The notes beneath the pieces are model-generated. The model had not been told where the DNA came from. It was given only the letters and a program-made list of their open reading frames with translations, and did no database searches. 64,000 nucleotides of DNA, from positions 1-64,000 of the forward strand of contig JAHLWZ010000526.1 of assembly GCA_020536535.1 (NCBI GenBank), given 5' to 3'. Shown piece by piece: positions 1-10,919 of the stretch (the stretch's first letter is position 1; each line of letters begins with the position of its first letter). A program made the position numbers and the translations under genes. The DNA is from Pelomyxa schiedti. Lineage: Eukaryota; Evosea; Pelobiontida; Pelomyxidae.

Positions 1-1368
1 GGTGGTGGTGGTGGGAGAACCCGGAGACGCCTGCGACTGCCGCGGAGGCAGCGGGGGCCCGGCGCTGGGCGAGGACTGTGGGCCACCGCTTGGGTCCGGG
101 ACGGAGGGGCTCGCGGCGGGGCTGTCTTCGCTGCTGGTGTCGCTCATGGTCACTTACGACTCGATAGAGTTTTCGCGAAGGAAACCAAAGCAACGAAAAA
201 CAGTTGGGATGATCAACCGTGATGAGCGTGATGGCGGCGAACCGACGCCGCTTCCTGCGCCCTCTCAGTCTCCTGCTCTGTCGTCGTCCCCCTCGCCGCG
301 GACCCTGAGGCACAACGTGACCCACCACCACAACAACGACTACTATAAATAGTAGCGGTACGGGCACTGGGACGGCGTCTTTGCCGCCGAGTTCTTCTTT
401 ACCTTTGTTGCTGAAACCTTCTCCACTGCTACTAAGAAGAACAGAAGCTAGCACAAAGCCTCCGGATTTACTCACACCTGAAGTGATGCAGGTTGCTTAT
501 TTTCATTCTGGGTTTTTAATAACATCCACCGGGAAAAACCAGGCAACAAAACTCCAACAAAAGCAGGAAGAAGTGGAAAAGCTAAAAAGGGACATAGAAG
601 CGGTAACAACATCCCTACTTTATGCACCACTTTTCACTTATGATACAATCAATATCCCTAGGCAAAACAGTCAATCGAGGAAGAGAAACGGCTTCTGCAA
701 GAGCGCCTACTCCAAAAGGTGTTTTTTGTTTTTGTTATGTGGTGTGTAGCCGCTCCTAGGTCACATTTAACCCAAATACTTGTAGACACCAGAATTTATT
801 CTGAAATCTGGTTTTCTCACCAAGGAGGGTGGTACATTTCCAGTTCGCAAAAACTGGTGCACCTTTTTTTTTTTTCTTTCCCCCTCAACTTTCGAATAGG
901 AAAATGCGGTGGTTCGTACTTAAACTTGATGGATTGTATTACTATGAAACCAAAGAGGACTTCCAGCCAAAAGGAATTGTACCTCTCGGCGCCGTTTTAG
1001 CCTCCTACCGGCTTCCCGATATGCCGCTTCAGAAGAATCACAACCTTTTCGTAGTAGAAACTCCACAACGCAACTACATGCTGATGAGCCCGTTTTCTGA
1101 TACCGACGCCACAGCCTGGGTTGAAGCCATCAACAACGCAAAGCTAAAGCAACCATCTATAACTCCACAGCCCCCCCTCACCCTTGTTTCTATTCAACAG
1201 CCTCCAGCTTCTAGCCCAACACCGATTCCATCTTCTTCAGCACACAGTTCAAATACAGAACTGGGTGCCTCACCCACTGCAGAATTAGGAACTACACCAA
1301 CTGGCAGGAGCAGAGCCAGGTCAGGAATGGTTCGTCTGGAACACCCTTCTTCACCAGAGAACCACTGA
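1..1368 (+). CDS. Coiled-coil and PH-domain protein, 5' end outside or unresolved
   Basis: The 3' exons are clear. Removing introns 492-542, 603-661, 719-785 and 857-899 keeps one frame. It encodes a Leu/Lys/Glu-rich coiled coil (about 543-718, with KLQQKQEEVEKLKRDIEA running into AKQSIEEEKRLLQERLLQK) and then a pleckstrin homology domain (about 786-1150). The PH start reads GFLTKEGG, then NWKMRWFVLK with its conserved Trp made across the 43-nt intron 857-899, and the end holds the family's invariant Trp (TAWVEAINNAKLK). PH domains usually bind phosphoinositides or membrane-linked proteins, so a peripheral signalling or trafficking adaptor is likely. The tail (1150-1368) is Ser/Thr/Pro-rich and ends at TGA. 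The 5' part (1-480) is GC-rich and low complexity, and I could not fix its exon joins or its start codon. Confidence 0.75.
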
Positions 1369-1631
1369 TTCCTTCACCCTTTCTTTGTTGTGTATTTAAA
1401 AAATTTTGTGAGCTGTATGAGGAAAACAACCAAGGGATGAAATAACATTGAAAGGAACCACGTTTCTTGTTGGTGTTGTTGTTCATTATGGTGTGGACAG
1501 GGTGGGAAAAAAAAAAAAAAAGAAAGAACTGTGACAAACAAGTGGGGTGATAATAAGGCATTAATGTGATGATGGTGTCTTTGTCAATTTCGCCTGGGTT
1601 TGGAGTTAGAAAAACGTTTAATGGAGTAACG

Positions 1632-3320
1632 TCAACACACAGGTGCTAGTTCCTTTAGGCTTTTGACTCCGAAAGTGCCTGCCTCATAGACATGCCTTTC
1701 CTCACGCTCACGCCATCTTTCTGATGTGGATTCATCTCTTCCTCCACCTCTGGCATCTTGCTTTGTGTACTCCTGCTGCTTGATAATGTCTTGTACAGCT
1801 TTTGCAACAAGTGAACTTGGGTGTCTAACCCTGCCACTGCCACTGGCTTTGGACGGTTTCAAGCTTGGGGGCATGGTGTTGTTTGTGGATACAATGTGCC
1901 TTGGTTTTGTGTGAGGAGTGCAGCTGTTTTCCAGGGCAGAGTACAAGCGGGCTTGGGTTGATGGAGGTGGGGATGGAGGTGGAGAGGGAGATGCAGACGA
2001 GGAGGACGTGGATGAGGCTGTGTCAGTTGTGGATGTTGGTAGAGGTTTTAAAGTAGGGTTTAGACCAGTGATGCGTTGCCGCTTAGGAATGTAGGTATTG
2101 TCAAAGTGTGTGCTGGTGGTATTGTTTACGTCGGAGCGTTTCCTTGTCAAACCTGTAGGACAAATGTTATCATTGTAAACAGGGAAGACGTGATTGTACC
2201 TGAAAGGTCTATCTTCCTATTTGATGATGAAGGGACCTTGGTTGAACTGCAAGCACTAACCGTTGTGTCAGGGCTGGGGATGGAAAAGGATGATGTGTCA
2301 GTGATATCTGGCTGAGTAGTGTTGTTTGTGATGGTATTATTTTTAATGGGAAGAGGCAGTGGCGTGACAAGGGGGGGATCAGATAAGCCAAGTCCTTTTA
2401 TCACCTCCTAGGTGAAGTGAGAGGGAAAAAGTAATGGAAGAAGAGCTTGCCTCTCTTGAAAGCTCGTCTGCAAGTACCCTCACCTGAAGGTGGGGAAATA
2501 CTTCTTCTTCTTTCTCCTTTGTTTTCGCTTTGACTTCCTCGTTTTTTCTTGCCAAATTGTCACCACTATGCTCATCTAGTATTGACATAGGCTCCTTTGT
2601 AGGGTTTAATAATCACGATATGAGAATGGAGGAACTAACTTGAGAATTCTGGCGCAGGGTACCAGGCTCAAAATCATGCGAGAATGGGCAATTGATTCCC
2701 TTCTTGCAGCCAAACGAATTGTAGAATACACAAGCCGGGATTTTGTTGTTCAGTGAAGAGTGAGGGTTCTTTGCAACCACAAGGGGAGTAGACGATCCCG
2801 ATTGCAGCGGCAGCGTGGTCGCGGTCGCGCTCGAAGTCCTCTGCGCCCCGCCACAACCAAAAGACGCGCCAGGTGGAGGGGGAACGGGGAGGCCAGCCGA
2901 CGGCGGCGGCGGGGCGGCGCCACCCCCGGGGCTCCCCATCATCGACGGCGGCGGCGGGGCGGCCATCAGCGGGCCACACGGCGGGGGAGGCGGGAGCGGC
3001 GGGTGGGCGTAGGTGCAGTACAGGTTGCGGCACAGCCCGCGGAGCCAGTACTTGCAGACGACGTAGACGGGGCCCTGCGGGTTGTGCCGGAACGTGCACG
3101 CCGAGCCGCGGGAGCACGAGCCCTGCGCGAAAAAGACGCAGTCCGCTAGCTTCTTCTGGGTCGCGGGCGGGGCGGCGCCCGAGGAGCTGGAGGAGGAGGC
3201 CGTGGCGGGCGAAGGCGGGGGCGGCCGCGAGGACGACGACGGCGCGCCGTGCATCCCCCACGACGACGTTGGAGTGCAAGTGGAGATGTCGTCCAACGTC
3301 ACCTCGAAGTCGTCGTTCAT
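1632..3320 (-). CDS. CCCH-type zinc-finger protein with low-complexity C-terminus
   Basis: It starts at ATG 3320 (MNDDFEVTLDDI). Introns 2595-2639, 2408-2483 and 2153-2199 give exons summing to 1521 nt, or 506 aa. Three CCCH fingers are visible: CVFFAQGSCSRGSACTFRH, CKYWLRGLCRNLYCTYAH (adjacent) and CVFYNSFGCKKGINCPFSH about 100 residues later. Spacing is C-x7-C-x4/5-C-x3-H. Such fingers normally bind single-stranded RNA in mRNA processing or decay. The linker is Pro/Gly-rich. The last two thirds are Ser/Thr/Pro-rich, with an Arg/Glu-rich segment near the C-terminus. At first sight there are two genes, with a stop at 2613 and an ATG at 2588. The GT-AG intron 2595-2639 removes that stop in frame, so one gene is more likely. 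I do not recognise the orthologue. Confidence 0.78.
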
Positions 3321-3414
3321 CGTAGCACTTCCTTGTTCCTTTATTTTTGGTTTTTTGGTTTGATTGGTTGGTGATGTATCGGAAGCAAAAAAAAAAAAAA
3401 TGCCGATAGAATTT

Positions 3415-4532
3415 CTAAAGGGAACAACAGATCCAGCCGTTGTTGGAAAATTCCGTTGGTGTGGCACACTGTTGGCGTTGGTACGCGTTGATTATCTCTT
3501 TGTTCCAACACGGAAACGAACAAGGACTTGTCATAGGACTGCTCTGTTTGGAAAAAGAGGGAGGAGCAGATAAGCTGAGATAGAACACCCAATGGCCAAA
3601 TAGTTGTAGCTGAAAAGGGAGAGGGGTCATACGCTCGTGCAACTGTGCCCTCAGCGTGTCAAACTCTTCTCTGTGCATCATTTCGTACTCCTCCCACCCC
3701 ATGTGAGAATATGCACATGCCTCGTCCCTGATTGCCTTTGCCCTTCCCGCGGCATTCTGCCATTCCTCAGGCGCCACAGCCACTGCCACAGCAGCTCCTC
3801 CGCCGCCGCCGCCGGGTCCGCGTGTCAGTGCCACTGCAATCATAAGCTCTCGTATGCAGCTGGCGACTACGCGGCTGCACCGCTGCATCTCTCCCTTCTC
3901 GCTCAGCATCTTTTGGGCGAACTTCCAGTCGCGGTCGCTCTCCTCTATGACGCTGTGTGCGATAGCGCGCGGGTCGTGCGGAAGGTGCAACCTTGGGTTT
4001 ATTGTCTCCCTCCAGATGCATTCGGGTGGTATGCACCTCGCAGTCAGTATCTAATATCACAACGTTATCTGAAACAAAAAAATAACACCGTAAACTAGTG
4101 ACATGCAATTCAGTAGCACCAATGACCAAACGCATTCCCCCGCCCAAACACAAGCACAGCAACACCATTTCACGCACCAGCCAACGTACGTACTTCGAGG
4201 AAGTGACCAGCCCTGAGCCTCGCAGAGTACTCGGAGGCGGACAGGACGGAGGCGTCCACGTCCCTGCAGTGCAGGTCCCTGTGGGCCGGCGGCGCGGGCT
4301 TGGACTCGTCCCTCACCACTACGACCAGGTCCCAGTCGCTGTCCCGCCTGGACGTGCCCCACATGCGCGAGCCCACGACGTAGGCGTTGGCCACGTCCGA
4401 GTCCTTGAGCTTGAGCAGGTCCAGTGCAATCTTGAGGCCCATTGACGTGGCAGGGGTCGTTGCATTAGAGGGGGGTGGTTCTCGGCTCGGGGGCGCCCGT
4501 GTTGCGGTGCCCCCTCCTCTGTTCTTCCTCAT
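3415..4532 (-). CDS. Nucleotidyltransferase-domain protein
   Basis: It starts at ATG 4532. Exon 1 carries the nucleotidyltransferase signature GSRMWGTSRRDSDWDLVVVV, that is G-S followed by D-x-D, the metal-binding carboxylates of the pol-beta/MNT superfamily. The 143-nt intron 4051-4193 joins ...GHFLE to ILTARCIPPECIWRETINPR in phase. A helical region follows (RDWKFAQKMLSEKGEMQRCSR), resembling minimal nucleotidyltransferases annotated as hypothetical in many protists and bacteria. Substrate unknown. A Gly/Ala-rich low-complexity insert lies at about 3770-3815. The 3' end is uncertain: the open frame ends at TAG 3415, but a GT-AG intron could lie near 3545-3590 and the last 45 codons look poorly coding. 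It is divergent from the actin-like gene across 158 bp. Confidence 0.7.
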
Positions 4533-4690
4533 GGAAGTTCAAACGCTGTGTTCTCTAACGTTGATGTTGTTGATGGAACAAAGGAGAGGAAATCGTTCGA
4601 AACAAGTTGGGCACGTTGGCCAACGGCTTTCGAGCTTCAAGCTGTTTGTCCAGTTCCCCACAAATATCATTATAATCAATATTTATTGTC

Positions 4691-5865
4691 ATGTCAGGAG
4701 AAGAAGTGCGAGCAGTAGTTATTGACAATGGCTCAACAATGTGCAAGGCTGGCTTTGCTGGTGAGGATGCCCCCCGTGCTGTGTTCCCAGTGCGTTTCTT
4801 CCTTTCTTTTTATTGTTTCGTGCCTCACACATCTTACGAAACCTCTGGATCAAGGCAATCGTTGGCCAGCCCACAGGAATGGCGAGAGGAAACAAGTCTT
4901 ACGTTGGAGATTCAGCCTTCTCCAATAAGCACATCTCGTTGACGACAATCCACCCCATCGAGCGCGGCATCGTCACCAACTGGGTTGCCATGGAGACTCT
5001 GTTGGACCATACTTTTCAAAACGAGCTTCAAGTGCCCTCCGAAGATTACCCTGTTCTCATCACCGAGCCGCTGCTCAACCCCAAGGCCAACCGCGAGAAA
5101 ATGACCCAGATATTGTTCGACACATTCCACTGCCCCGGCATTTATGTCGCAGTCCCAGGCCTCTTATCCCTCTTCTGCTCAGCGAGGACAACAGGAGCAG
5201 CCGTGGACACTGGTGATAGTGCCACACAGACTGTGCTAGTATTCGAGGGCTACACTCTCCAAAGCAGCAACAAGCTGGATTTTGCCGGTGGCAATCTCAC
5301 GGAATACCTGGTGAGGAGCTTCAATGCCCGTGGGCACTCGTTCTCAACCAGAGCAGAGCGTGAGGTGGTGAATTGTATCAAGGAGAAGCTTGCCTACGTC
5401 GCGCTCGACTTCACCGCTGAGATGAACAAAGCCGCCTCTAGTTACGAGATTAGCTACGAGCTTCCGGATGGTGAGCACATCTCTGTTGGCAACGAGAGGT
5501 TCCGGTGCCCAGAGGCCCTGTTCCAGCCATAATTTCTTGATATGGGGGCTGCTGGTATCCACGAGACACTCAACAACTCCATCATGAGGTGCGACGCTGA
5601 AATCCGCCAGGATTTCTACAGGAACATCGTCCTTTCAGGAGGCACATCCATGTTTCCAGGGCTTTCCGAGAGGATGCATAAAGAGATGACAGCCCTAGCA
5701 CCCGCTAACGCAAAGATCAAAATCATAGCACCGCCTGAGCGCAAGTACTCTGCGTGGCTTGGAGGATCTATCCTTGGCTCACTAGGCTCGTTCCAAAAAA
5801 AGTGGATCAACGGGGCAGAGTACGATGAGTGTGGCCCGGCAATCGTCCACGACAGGTGCTTCTGA
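4691..5865 (+). pseudogene. Divergent actin with an in-frame TAA
   Basis: Exon 1 (4691-4789) encodes [20 protein letters not shown] and [13 protein letters not shown]. Intron 4790-4854 (65 nt, phase 0) leads into AIVGQPTG. The rest follows conventional actin to [19 protein letters not shown] and the C-terminal RCF, about 368 residues. An in-frame TAA lies at 5530-5532, just after [10 protein letters not shown], where actins have Ser. No GT-AG intron removes it. TAA ends at least four other genes here, so the code is not reassigned. Other departures: the DNase-I loop is about five residues short, the second nucleotide-binding motif reads DTGDSATQ rather than DSGDGVTH, and QAVLSLYASGR has become [11 protein letters not shown]. 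About 110 codons after the stop remain open and well conserved, so inactivation is recent or the stop is read through. A sequencing error is possible. Confidence 0.8.
5530..5532 (+). other. In-frame TAA in the actin-like gene
   Basis: The codon lies between CCA (Pro) and TTT (Phe) in the block FQP-x-FL that is nearly invariant in actins, where x is Ser. A single C-to-A change in TCA would make TAA. Frame was checked from the exon 2 start at 4855. Confidence 0.9.
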
Positions 5866-5958
5866 AAGAGGCCTGTTGCTTATTTTATTGACCCATCTGT
5901 ACAGTAGGAGAAAAGTTTTTGTTCATCAATTTTTTTTGCTCTGCGACGAAAGATTATG

Positions 5959-7775
5959 TTAGTCGAGCCACAGCTCGTCAGAGTCTGAATCGTCCAACCC
6001 CATCCCTGTGTGACGTCACGTGTTGTTCGTGTTAGAGGTGTTACCTGTTCGCCGAGTTGCAAGGGCGAAGGAAAGAGACTGAGCAAGGGATGGTCCCATG
6101 ACAGAAGGGATACTAGGCGCTGTTCGAATCTTCTTCAGTGTTGTACCTCTCTCTATCTGTGCAGGGTTGGTAACACGTAAATCCGAGAAGCTCGAACCTC
6201 CTTTAGAAGTTGAGTGCGTGACACCGACCTGATACTGTGGGCTTCACTCCTCTTTGGTGGGAGCGGAGGCGGAGGAGGTGGTGGTGGCGAAAGAGTTGGG
6301 GGGATGGATGTGGAAACCGGAGGTATTGGAGGGGCGAAGTCAGGGGGCGGAAGATGTGAAGGAGGGGACTGATGTGGGGTCTCTGGGAAAGGAGATTCAT
6401 GGAGTTTAGGTGTTAATTGTTGGGTGGGTGGTGGGCTCGGTTTGTACAACACACATGACGGAGTAGATATAAGCCCTGGTGTTGAGATGACCATTGGTTT
6501 CTCACCAAGTTCTTGACCAAAGACTCGGTTTTCTGGGTGGGCACTATTCACTTGAGGAGTAGTGGAGAGAGTATCCCACTTTTGTAGGTTTGTAGTTTGG
6601 AAGATACTTCTCAGATCTTTTTTTTCCCCATCAGTACTACTAATGAATAGTATTTATACCTTGGGGGAATTCCGACATAAAACTATATCCTGATTCAGTG
6701 TCATACCCTTTTTTTTTTTAGACAATTTACTTAAGCGAGTTCTTACCAATGTGGCTTGTATGCTCAAATGAATTAGGGTAAGAAATGACCAACGGTTCCA
6801 GTTGCTTTTCTTGTTTGAACTTTGATAACCGGAAGAGTTTTCTCCTTGCTTTTCTATTTGAAGACACTTGTTGTGATTGCTGTTGGGTGGCATCTTTGAC
6901 TGTTGACCCTACTGCGAGATGCCCCTCGGGAAGTTGCTTTCCAACTCCCTGAAATTTTGGAGCCGATGTTGCCTTTGCTTTTACTACTGCTTGAGCTGCT
7001 GAAGCGAGTTCTGATGAGTGAAAAATGAATAGAGGCGTTGTTAATCGAGTATGTCCCTCTTCCAGTGATTCAATACTGCGAACATTGCGATGCTGTGTAC
7101 TGTCCTTTGAAACATGCTAAGTAGCTGACCATTTTGTACAGATACATACAGAACAGGATTTCTCTCCAACAAGACTCGTACTACGTATCTTTACGCTGTG
7201 GTTGCCATTACTGGGGCCAGTATTTTCGGACTCTTTCACAAGTAATGATATGCAGTCAAACAGCAGATCTGCCTCTCTGATATCTGCAAAAGATAATCCA
7301 ATGACCTGAGTGTCTGATTGAAAGCAATGCAGATACGGAGCCAACTTCTGTGGCCTCGGTATTAGGAGGACAGCTAAACACTCTTTGGGAAACAAACCAT
7401 ATAGCAAATACCGAGGTGCACTTCTTGTGAAAAAACAATAGCTTGGTCCACAGTATTGATTTCAGCAAAGTTGCTTTTTTTGTATGTATTGATCTCGTGA
7501 GTTACGGAAACAATTAATAAATAATAGGTAATAGGAAACGGAGGGTCTACATGACTGAATGACCAGCACGCGCCCGACACGCCACCAGAGTTCCTAGTTT
7601 CCCAGTGTACTTCCACTCTTTTATTTTCTGTCAGAGAGATGCCGCACATCACCCCGACCATTCCGTAAATAAGAAAGATAATAACACACGTACCGCCCAT
7701 GTTGTCTGCTACGTAAAGCTTCGCCACCGCACGTGCCAAGATCTCGTCAGCATTCCTGGCCGATAGAACTTCCAT
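5959..7775 (-). CDS. WASP-family Arp2/3 activator
   Basis: It starts at ATG 7775 (MEVLSARNADEILARAVAKL). All classical WASP parts are present in order. An EVH1/WH1 domain (about 7775-7230) ends in SFADIREADLLFDCISLLVKE. Next comes a basic stretch (NRKARRKLF), then a CRIB/GBD motif for Rho-GTPase binding, ISYPNSFEHTSHIG, continued across the 39-nt intron 6708-6746 by YDTESGYSF. Intron 6617-6659 joins to DLRSIFQTT. A polyproline region follows (about 6250-6450), then a WH2 actin-binding motif LLKEIERGTTLKKIRTA, created only when intron 6157-6197 is removed. The C-terminus is the acidic Arp2/3-binding tail DDSDSDELWLD, ending at TAA 5959-5961. The gene should nucleate branched actin at membranes downstream of Cdc42/Rac. 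It is tail to tail with the actin-like gene. Confidence 0.92.
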
Positions 7776-8968
7776 TTCGCGTGGCACTATTTCCCGGACA
7801 TTGTGATGTCAAATCACCTTTTCCACGGTGGACAAAAGCTGGAAAAAAAGGACACTGGACAAATTCTGTTGTTTTTCTGAAAATTGAGAACGAATGCCCA
7901 CGTGCATGGGATCTTCAGCTTCCTCAGTAGAATTCAAAACGGCTCTGTTGCGCATTTTCATGGTTTAATTACTCAGGCACACACAACCCTCTCACACTCT
8001 AGTTGTAAAGCGTGTTGTAGAGTGCGTTGCCGGTCCATGCTGTCTTTCACACCAAGATCCTATTTGGGAATGTTGTGTGATGGTACACGTTACACCGCTC
8101 TAATGTCGGACGCGAGTCTCGACCACAAAGTGTGCGGGATGCATCGAAGTTAGTGCCGTCAACGTAAAAACAACAACAGTAACAGTCCGTCACTGTGTGC
8201 ACAACCCACTAACAAAAACTAAACTAAATAGACTTGGCAATTGCTGTGAGGGACGCTGGACCCACAGGCACGACAAGGTTACAGGGTCAGTCTCCAATTT
8301 CCGCCGGGTTGTTATAACTACCCCCAAAACAGAAATCGAGCAGGCTCTCATTAACAGGCTCAGGGATGTTGTTCACCACCCTCTTGTTGTCAGTGTTTCC
8401 ATTGGCACATTGTTCAGAGACTGGCATGGTAGCAAAACTGACTCTTCACATCCATTGGACGTCCATATCCAGGTACCCAACATCCACGCCACATCGCAGT
8501 GTACTAATGTGTATTATTAGCTCATATCTGATCCCCTCAACGTGGAGAGCAAGATGATGACGTTTGTGAGGCGTGGCTTGCCTGGCCCAGTCTCCGAGTC
8601 TGTGTATTCTTGTTTGTACAAATATGACCCAACAAGTTGAATGATTCACTTGAGGGTATATTCTTTACTTGTTGTTGCCACTTTTTTTGAATTCAATTTG
8701 GTGGTCAAAAAAGTGCATCAAGCGAGCTAAACCTAGCTGGGTTTTTGGTTAGCTAGCAGCAAGCTGGTTTGGAAGGCAACTAAGAGATGTAGTCCCAGCT
8801 GAACCAATGGATTAATCAATGGATCTAATCTCTTGAGCTGGTGTTTTAGATGGCAGCTAAGAGATTTAGTCCTAGCTGAACCTTCCCCCAGTCTTTGCTT
8901 TTCAGCTTCCCCTGTGATGGTTCCGGTAAACAGCAAAAGCACCCAACTAAAAGGAACCATCATCGAAG
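7776..8968. other. 1.2-kb region without a supported gene
   Basis: It lies between the 5' ends of WASP (-) and the HAD phosphatase (+), so it must hold both promoters. Open frames here (the longest 8197-8520) lack codon periodicity, family similarity or splice partners. No tRNA-like B box was found. Short imperfect repeats occur at 8763-8882. A decayed element or a gene with many tiny exons cannot be excluded. Confidence 0.5.
8763..8882. repeat. Two imperfect direct copies of a 43-46 bp unit
   Basis: Copy 1 (8763-8805) and copy 2 (8837-8882) share GCTGGT at the start, then GGCA(A/G)CTAAGAGAT, then TAGTCC, and AGCTGAACC at the end. The spacer contains TAATCTCTTGAGCTGG, which is the near reverse complement of the unit's centre, so the block can fold into a hairpin. 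Nearby short AGCT-centred palindromes (8733-8757) add to this. It resembles a remnant of a small non-autonomous element, which is inference. Confidence 0.6.
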
Positions 8969-9753
8969 ATGCGGCTTAGACGGGCGCGGGCCGCATTGTT
9001 CGACATGGACGGGACCCTGTTGGACACCGAACCTCTGTCGACCCTGGCAATCAACAGAGTCATAGAGCCTTTTGGCCACACGTGCGACCCCGCCTTAAAA
9101 GTAAACTTACTTGACATGTGACGTGTGCCTGCCGTGTTATGTTGCCCGGAGCCTCTCTTTTTTTTCTCACCACCTGCTGAATTTTTCTGCCACTTCTGCT
9201 CCCACAGGCGAAATTGCTGGGCAAGCCCAAGGACGTGTGGTCTCATCTCGTGATCGACGAACTTTCTCTGCACGGCAAACTCGGTGCGGAAGAACTCGCC
9301 GAGCAATGGGAGGCCAATCTATGCTCCATGAGCGCGGAGGAGCTCCCCGGCGTCGACAGATTGACCGCCCACCTGCACGCCCACCGCGTGCCCATGGCCG
9401 TGTGCACCGGCAGCAGCAAGGTCCTCGTGGCCGCGAAGAAGGAGAGGCACCCGCTGCTGATGTCCCGCTTCTCCGTCGTGGTGACGCCCGAGTGCGTGAA
9501 GCGGGGGAAGCCGGCGCCCGACATGTACCTCTCGGCCGCCGAGCAGGTCGGGGTGCCGCCCGAGGAGTGCGTGGTGTTTGAGGACGCGATGTCTGGCGTG
9601 CAGTCGGCCAGGGCTGCCGGGTGCGTTGTTGTCGCGATCCCTGCACCTGATGCCAAACAAGAGATTGTGGAGGCATTCAAAGCAGCGGCCGATGTTGTAC
9701 TTCGTTCCATGGAAGACTTTGACCCTTCCTGGTGTGGGCTTCCTTCGTACTGA
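8969..9753 (+). CDS. HAD-family phosphatase, pseudouridine-5'-phosphatase-like
   Basis: It starts at ATG 8969. One intron (9101-9207, 107 nt, phase 0) gives 225 aa. HAD motif I is FDMDGTLLDTE (nucleophile and acid/base Asp). Motif II is CTGSSK, motif III the Lys in VKRGKPAPDMYL, and motif IV EECVVFEDAMSG. The cap segment between motifs I and II (LLGKPKDVWSHL, then AEQWEANL) and the overall length match the HDHD1/PUDP and beta-phosphoglucomutase-like subgroup. Pseudouridine 5'-phosphate is the best guess for substrate, but HAD substrates are hard to read from sequence. Exon 2 is very GC-rich. It lies convergent to SEN2 with 142 bp between stop codons. Confidence 0.88.
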
Positions 9754-9895
9754 CGGAACAACAACGCTTTATCCACGGGAAAAAAAAAGAACATTTTTTC
9801 TTTCTATCTATTCTACAAATTTTGATCCCTGTTTTGAGTTGGAACCCACCTCTCAAAAATAAGTTTCTGTGGGCACATTAAAAGGGGAAAAAGGG

Positions 9896-10737
9896 CTAGG
9901 AGACAACCTTCACAGCAAAAGGAGGCATTGAAATTAGGCTTTCAATAGACTGGTCCTGACAAACCGGAAGAGGTTCCACAAAGCATACCATCAATTGCTT
10001 TGCAACAGTAACCATGTTTCGTGTTGAAGCCATAATGTTACGCCACATCAATGGGGGCATTGAGGCATTGGAGCAGAAAACAACTCGAACTCCATATGTT
10101 GCATGTGAATGGTCTTGGCCCTCTTTGTACAGGAGGAACTCAACACCATATTTCAGTCCCGACCTTGTTGGTGTTAGGCCAGTTAATTGGTGAAAGAGGG
10201 GTGTTACATGCTTGGGAACCCAGCCACACAACCGTAAATTTCTGTACACAGCATATATCTGGGGAAACCTTTGGTCTGTTTCACAGAATAGCTTCCAAAG
10301 TTGGTTGAGAGGTACACTGGGCCACATGTTAGAAATAGAAAGCTAATGTTATCAATGTCAGGATTCATACGTGGGAGAGTTTAGAGCATCGTCAACATGC
10401 ACTTCTAGACATTTCAACACATCACAAAGATATATAACTTCACAGGGTGCCAATTGAAGCTCTTCATCATTACCTTCTCCTTCCTCAGAATAGTTAGTAT
10501 TAGAATGCAAACTAAACAGGAACGAAAAAAAAAAAAAACAACTTTTGGTACAGATACCACGTTTACTGCGCCGCCCAACAAAAAATCAGGTCGAGATCTC
10601 GACATCGTGCCTTTGCCAAACTGCGGCCACTGCTCCCATAATAGCCGCGCAGTGTCTCGGTCCCTCACAACACAACACATCAACGCTCCACGGTTGCACA
10701 GAACCGCCCTTCCCTGCGTGCCAGTGGTAGTGGCCAT
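9896..10737 (-). CDS. tRNA-splicing endonuclease catalytic subunit SEN2-like
   Basis: It starts at ATG 10737. Introns 10484-10566 and 10317-10370 leave 705 nt, or 234 aa. The N-terminal part ends in GKGTMSRSRPDFLLGGA, and the acidic segment EELQLAPCEVIYLCDVLKCL is the usual SEN2 lead-in. The catalytic domain reads YAVYRNLRLCGWVPK, then SGLKYGVEFLLYKEG with the candidate catalytic Tyr, HSHATYG with His, and VTVAKQLMVCFVEP with Lys, completing the Tyr/His/Lys RNase triad. The protein would cut the 5' splice site of intron-containing pre-tRNAs within the four-subunit TSEN complex. It is about half the length of yeast Sen2 because the N-terminal region is short. Intron 1 carries a perfect TACTAAC branch point close to its acceptor. 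Stop is TAG. Confidence 0.88.
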
Positions 10738-10919
10738 GGTACACAGTTTGTTGTCGTATGCTCAATTATGGGAACGGTGACAGTGCTTGGGGTGTTCGTG
10801 GGCTCGTCAGGGCACCCCAAAAAAAAAATCAAGCATCAAAAAAAACTGAGGGGAAAGAGAAAAAAACAAAAACAAATACATCGGAGGTGGTAGTGTATAC
10901 AACACGGTAGATAGATCTG

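Noticed and set aside
2484-2588. Separate Ser/Pro-rich gene starting at ATG 2588
   Set aside because: Intron 2595-2639 joins it in frame to the CCCH protein, and 24 bp is too little for a terminator plus promoter.
2674-3325. Long open frames on both strands opposite or out of frame with the CCCH gene
   Set aside because: They come from high GC. Only the frame with three regular C-x7-C-x4/5-C-x3-H fingers makes sense.
5530-5532. Reassignment of TAA to sense
   Set aside because: TAA terminates WASP (5959-5961), dynamin (13749-13751), the 406-aa protein (13882-13884) and GSAP (43306-43308).
7884-8520. Short open frames at 7884-8153 and 8197-8520
   Set aside because: No family similarity, no splice partners and no codon bias.
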